A stretch of DNA of 64,000 nt, from NCBI GenBank assembly GCA_963794955.1, contig CAWCGF010000011.1, positions 310,001-374,000 on the forward strand, written 5' to 3'. The DNA comes from JAFDVL01 sp963794955. Lineage in GTDB: Bacteria; Acidobacteriota; Blastocatellia; RBC074. The notes under the pieces were generated by a model, which was given only the letters and a program-made list of their open reading frames with translations, was not told the DNA's origin and did not search any database. Shown here in pieces: positions 61,040 to 64,000 of this stretch. Position numbers and translations under genes: made by a program. How positions within the stretch are numbered: position 1 is the first letter of the stretch; each line of letters starts with the position of its first letter.

Positions 61040-61145
61040 TCCTTGGTCACTTGTCCTTGGTCATTGGCCATTGGTCTGCGGGCTTTGTACAGTTGGAGAA
61101 GCCTGTTCCGAAGGGGAATGACCAAGGACAAATGACTAATGACAA
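61040..61145. repeat. Heptameric repeat pair between LysR and kinase genes
   Basis: A run of degenerate seven-base units (TCCTTGG, TCACTTG, TCCTTGG, TCATTGG, CCATTGG) fills 61040-61076. An inverted copy with AATGACCAAGGACAAATGAC lies at 61117-61136 and continues to about 61145; 61046-61065 is its inverted match at 19 of 20 positions. The left arm touches the LysR start codon. Confidence 0.8.
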
Positions 61146-61323
61146 TTTTTTCTTATCATTACCATCAGAACTTTTAGTTTCGTTTATGACGGCAACAGAG
61201 TTTAATATAAGCTTTCCCCAAGCTACAAAGATAAACGTTACTGTATCCGTGGGAAGCTCAGGCCGATTAGGCTAAGCTGGATGCAAGGCGTTGGGGTTAA
61301 CGGGGAAGGACTGAGAATAAACT

Positions 61324-62403
61324 ATGCTCCACCTCACTGAGGTTTTGGATTCCGTGCTTAGGAATCTGGCGGAGGCGGACGACGGCTCGCAGTATTGGTT
61401 GGGTGTTGATGGCGGTGGGACGAATACGCGCGCGATGCTCTTTCGCGCACCGGCTGATTCTGAGGCTGACCTATCAAATTGTTTAGTTGGCGCAGGAGGT
61501 GCCGACGCTGCTAATTTCCATCGCGTTGGCGTGGAGGCCGCGACGAATTCTATTCTTTCTGCCGTCACACAGGCCTGCCGCCAAGCCAGGATTACGCCAC
61601 ATCAGATCAGGGCAGCCTGCATAGGACTCGCTGGCGTTTCCCATCCTGACAATCATCGCAAAATGTATGCAGCGATTGAGCAAGCCTTGCCAACACTCAA
61701 TTTCACGCTGGAAACCGACGCCCGCATCGCGCTGGCTGGCGCGACTGCAGGCAAGCCCGGAATTGTGATTATTGCTGGTACTGGCTCCATTGCGTACGGC
61801 GTAAACAAAAACGGCGAAGTCGCGCGCGCTGGAGGCTGGGGGCCAACGCTGGGCGACGAAGGCAGTGGTACCTACATTGGTCGTCGCGCGCTCGAAGCAG
61901 TGATGACTGCGTATGATCGTCGTGCGCAAGATGAAACCAGGTTGACGGATAAAATTTGTCGCTTCTTCAATGTCAGCACGCCGCCAGAACTTCCTGCTGT
62001 GATCTACAATCCCGACAACAATGTCCTGCCGCAAATTGCACAGCTTTCCAAGCTCGTGGTCGAAACCGCGCAGGAAGGCGACGCCACGGCTATCGAAATC
62101 CTCAAGGACGCCGCCTACGAATTAGCCCGCGCGATCAAAGCAGTCATCGAACAGTTGGAAATGCAGCGGGATGAGTTTCCGGTTGGTTACGTGGGCGGAG
62201 TCTTTGGCGCAGACGAATTGATCTTGCAGCCCCTGCGCGAGGAGATCACTGCTTTTGCACCAAAGGCGAAAATTGCTCTGCCAATTGAGAAGCCTGCGGT
62301 TGGCGCAGCAAAAATGGCGATGGCGAATTTCATCCAAAGCCGAGATCAATTGTTAGTCGGGCAACAACTGATGAAACAAGAACCCTTGTCCCCCACGCGA
62401 TAA
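61324..62403 (+). CDS. BadF/BadG/BcrA/BcrD-type sugar kinase, probable MurNAc/GlcNAc kinase
   Basis: The 359-residue ASKHA-fold protein has the phosphate 1 loop WLGVDGGGTNTRAMLF near residue 25, IIAGTGSIAYGV near 150, and GWGPTLGDEGSGTYIGRRAL. This family includes NagK-like enzymes and MurK, which phosphorylates MurNAc and GlcNAc. The stop codon overlaps the ATG of murQ by one base, so MurNAc is the likely substrate: the kinase would make MurNAc-6-phosphate for MurQ. The N-terminal 20 residues before the loop are longer than usual, and a later start is possible. Confidence 0.85.
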   Translation: MLHLTEVLDSVLRNLAEADDGSQYWLGVDGGGTNTRAMLFRAPADSEADLSNCLVGAGGADAANFHRVGVEAATNSILSAVTQACRQARITPHQIRAACIGLAGVSHPDNHRKMYAAIEQALPTLNFTLETDARIALAGATAGKPGIVIIAGTGSIAYGVNKNGEVARAGGWGPTLGDEGSGTYIGRRALEAVMTAYDRRAQDETRLTDKICRFFNVSTPPELPAVIYNPDNNVLPQIAQLSKLVVETAQEGDATAIEILKDAAYELARAIKAVIEQLEMQRDEFPVGYVGGVFGADELILQPLREEITAFAPKAKIALPIEKPAVGAAKMAMANFIQSRDQLLVGQQLMKQEPLSPTR

Positions 62404-63293
62404 TGAACACCACAGAACAACCCAATCCCAACACCGCAGAAATTGATCGCCTCTCAACCCTCGAAGCCTTGCGCCTTATCAACGCGGAAGACAAAAAAGT
62501 CGCGGAAGCCGTAGCGCAAGTTTTGCCTGCAATTGCCAAAGCTGTGGATGCAACTGTCGAGCGACTTGAACGCGGAGGCCGCTTGTTATACATCGGCACT
62601 GGCACGAGCGGACGTTTGGGCGTGCTAGATGCTTCGGAATGTCCGCCAACATTTGGTGTTTCGCCAGAATTGGTGCAGGGGCTTATCGCGGGCGGTTATG
62701 AGGCTTGTTACAAAGCGGTCGAAGCATCCGAGGATGATCGCGCCGCTGGGGCTACGGATTTACAGGCGCGTGGCGTGACAGCTAATGATGTTGTCGTCGG
62801 CATTGCCGCGAGTGGTCGCACGCCCTACACCATCGGTGCCGTCGAATACGCCCGCAAGCTAGGCGCATTGACGATTTGCATTACCTGCAATCAAAACACG
62901 GCGCTCGCCGCCGCAGTCGAGATTCCGATTGAGCCAATTGTTGGCCCGGAAGTCATTGCCGGTTCGACGCGTCTGAAATCCGGTACAGCACAAAAGTTAG
63001 TTTTGAATATGCTTTCGACGATGGCAATGGTGCGGCTCGGTTATGTGAAGGGCAATCGCATGGCGAACATGCAAACCAAAAATATCAAATTGCGTCAGCG
63101 TGCGGTCGGTATCGTGCAGGATGAATGCAGAGTGGATGAAGCTACCGCGCAGGCGGTACTGGAAGCCGCGAACTGGCAATTGCCTGTCGCGCTAGTAATG
63201 CAGCAAGCAACTGTATGGCGCGAGAAAGCAGAAGCCGCGCTGGAAAAAGCAAATCAATCTGTAGCGCGCGCTGTAGCTGAACTAACCGCCTGA
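62403..63293 (+). CDS. murQ: N-acetylmuramic acid 6-phosphate etherase
   Basis: The 296-residue SIS-domain enzyme has YIGTGTSGRLGVLDASECPPTFGVSPELV near residue 62 and VVGIAASGRTPYTIGAVEYA near 130, both diagnostic. It removes the lactyl ether from MurNAc-6-phosphate to give GlcNAc-6-phosphate in cell-wall recycling. It is coupled to the kinase gene by a one-base overlap and is followed by a palindromic repeat. Confidence 0.95.
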   Translation: MNTTEQPNPNTAEIDRLSTLEALRLINAEDKKVAEAVAQVLPAIAKAVDATVERLERGGRLLYIGTGTSGRLGVLDASECPPTFGVSPELVQGLIAGGYEACYKAVEASEDDRAAGATDLQARGVTANDVVVGIAASGRTPYTIGAVEYARKLGALTICITCNQNTALAAAVEIPIEPIVGPEVIAGSTRLKSGTAQKLVLNMLSTMAMVRLGYVKGNRMANMQTKNIKLRQRAVGIVQDECRVDEATAQAVLEAANWQLPVALVMQQATVWREKAEAALEKANQSVARAVAELTA

Positions 63294-63298
63294 AAACA

Positions 63299-63376
63299 GG
63301 CGTTAAGCGTATACGCTTCAGCGTGGCTGTGCATCTCACAAGCAAAAGCCACGCTGATGCGTACACTCTTAACGCC
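63299..63376. repeat. Palindromic repeat between murQ and the sialidase gene
   Basis: Two 30-base arms (63299-63328 and 63347-63376) are inverted copies with a few mismatches; the outer ends are GGCGTTAAG and CTTAACGCC, the inner parts CAGCGTGGCT and AGCCACGCTG. The loop is 18 bases. It stands between convergent genes and could stop transcription from both sides, although no T-run follows. It resembles the element at 2822-2905 in size and layout but not in sequence. Confidence 0.8.
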
Positions 63377-63386
63377 CGCCCTCACT

Positions 63387-64000
63387 TTACTTTGAATCCC
63401 CCGCTATCACCCATTCTTCATTGAAATGCGCGTGTTTGATTGCTTTACGCATGGGCTTGCCGTCTTTGTCCAAACTCACTTCTTTTTTGTTCACGAAATA
63501 GCTGTAGGTCGCGTGCAAGGAGCCGTCTTTGGCTTGCATGAGCGACGGGTAATGAAATGAACTGGCTTCGGCTCCTGACGTGTCGAGTTCGAGATGCCGT
63601 TTCCACTTCCACGTTTTGCCTTCGTCGTCGGAAATCGCGACGGCCAGGCTGTGGCGACCGCGTTCGACGTCGTTGTAAATTAGCGCCCAGTGTCCGTTGC
63701 GCAACCCTATGATTTCCGCGCCGGAGCCGGGATTCGGATGTTCGCTGTCAGTCACCGGCGACCACGTCTCACCGTTATCTTTCGATTCGCTTTGGTGCAG
63801 GCGTTTGGGCGCCGGGCCGTTATCGCGCATCAAGGTATAGAGCGTGCCGTCTTTTTTGCGCACGATGCTCGGTTGAATATTGCCGCCCCCGACTAACGGT
63901 GTGCTCGTATGCCAGGTCTTGCCCCAATCGTCCGTGATCGCCATCAGCGAAATCGAAAAGCCATCCGAATACAACGGCACGATCAGACGTTTGTTCTCAA
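63387..64000 (-). CDS. Sialidase-like (BNR/Asp-box) protein, N-terminus beyond the window
   Basis: The frame is open to the last base, so the gene starts outside. About 204 residues are visible. Three Asp-box repeats, the mark of six-bladed sialidase propellers, are seen: TDDWGKTWHT, SKDNGETWSP and SDDEGKTWKW. SSFHYPSLMQAKDGSLHATYSY and LYTLMRDNGPAP are typical of exo-alpha-sialidases and related glycosidases. It is convergent with the MurNAc salvage genes. Whether it cuts sialic acid cannot be decided without the N-terminal arginines. Confidence 0.85.
   Translation of the reverse strand, partial: ENKRLIVPLYSDGFSISLMAITDDWGKTWHTSTPLVGGGNIQPSIVRKKDGTLYTLMRDNGPAPKRLHQSESKDNGETWSPVTDSEHPNPGSGAEIIGLRNGHWALIYNDVERGRHSLAVAISDDEGKTWKWKRHLELDTSGAEASSFHYPSLMQAKDGSLHATYSYFVNKKEVSLDKDGKPMRKAIKHAHFNEEWVIAGDSK

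Overview
The window reads as a chromosomal segment of a Gram-negative bacterium, most plausibly Acidobacteriota (Blastocatellia-like). This is an inference from gene content: an alternative complex III operon running straight into a caa3-type oxidase, archaeal-type Ogg, secreted proteins with glycine zippers or retropepsin domains, moderate GC, and many short intergenic repeats. No rRNA, tRNA or CRISPR array was found.

Region 1 (1-11662) is one long forward respiratory operon: actB (cut by the window edge), actC (one-base frameshift), actD, actE, actF, a small membrane protein, SCO, coxB (with fused cytochrome c), coxA, coxC, coxD and the heme O synthase ctaB. ACIII oxidises quinol, cytochrome c domains carry the electrons, and the oxidase reduces oxygen; SCO and CtaB supply copper and heme. 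The three long spacers inside the act part are each filled with an intergenic repeat.

Region 2 (11659-27697) is housekeeping and mixed: Sua5, an archaeal-type 8-oxoguanine glycosylase, a secreted TPR/double retropepsin protein, a PIN/antitoxin-like pair, two acyl-CoA synthetases (one frameshifted) with an EthD protein, a radical SAM enzyme behind a clear cobalamin riboswitch, an exported methyltransferase, NAD-type isocitrate dehydrogenase, a small operon (ATP-grasp-like protein, RuvX, MltG), and a secreted protein of unknown function with a good terminator.

Region 3 (28523-58343) is a roughly 30 kb surface polysaccharide locus, all forward: O-antigen ligase-like protein, Wza, Wzc tyrosine kinase, two MurJ/Wzx-like flippases, six group-4-like glycosyltransferases, three methyltransferases, a DUF2334 deacetylase, rfbCBA (no rfbD), a Wzy-like membrane protein, an asparagine synthase, and a PglC/PglD/PglE-like set ending in a membrane-anchored SDR. 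Parts of it are AT-rich. A complete insertion sequence with inverted repeats and target duplication sits in the middle. About 3 kb (50530-53660) carries many frameshifts and looks like either uncorrected sequence error or very recent decay.

Region 4 (58350-64000) holds a cyclase-family hydrolase, a glycine-zipper secreted protein, a LysR regulator, a BadF-type sugar kinase with MurQ (MurNAc salvage), and the C-terminal part of a sialidase-like protein that runs off the end.

The items most worth a second look are the B12 riboswitch controlling an unassigned radical SAM gene, the heptameric repeats lying directly against start codons, the unusual PglF-like fusion, the complete IS, structured untranslated regions at 23160-23650 and 27698-28522, and the frameshift hot spot.
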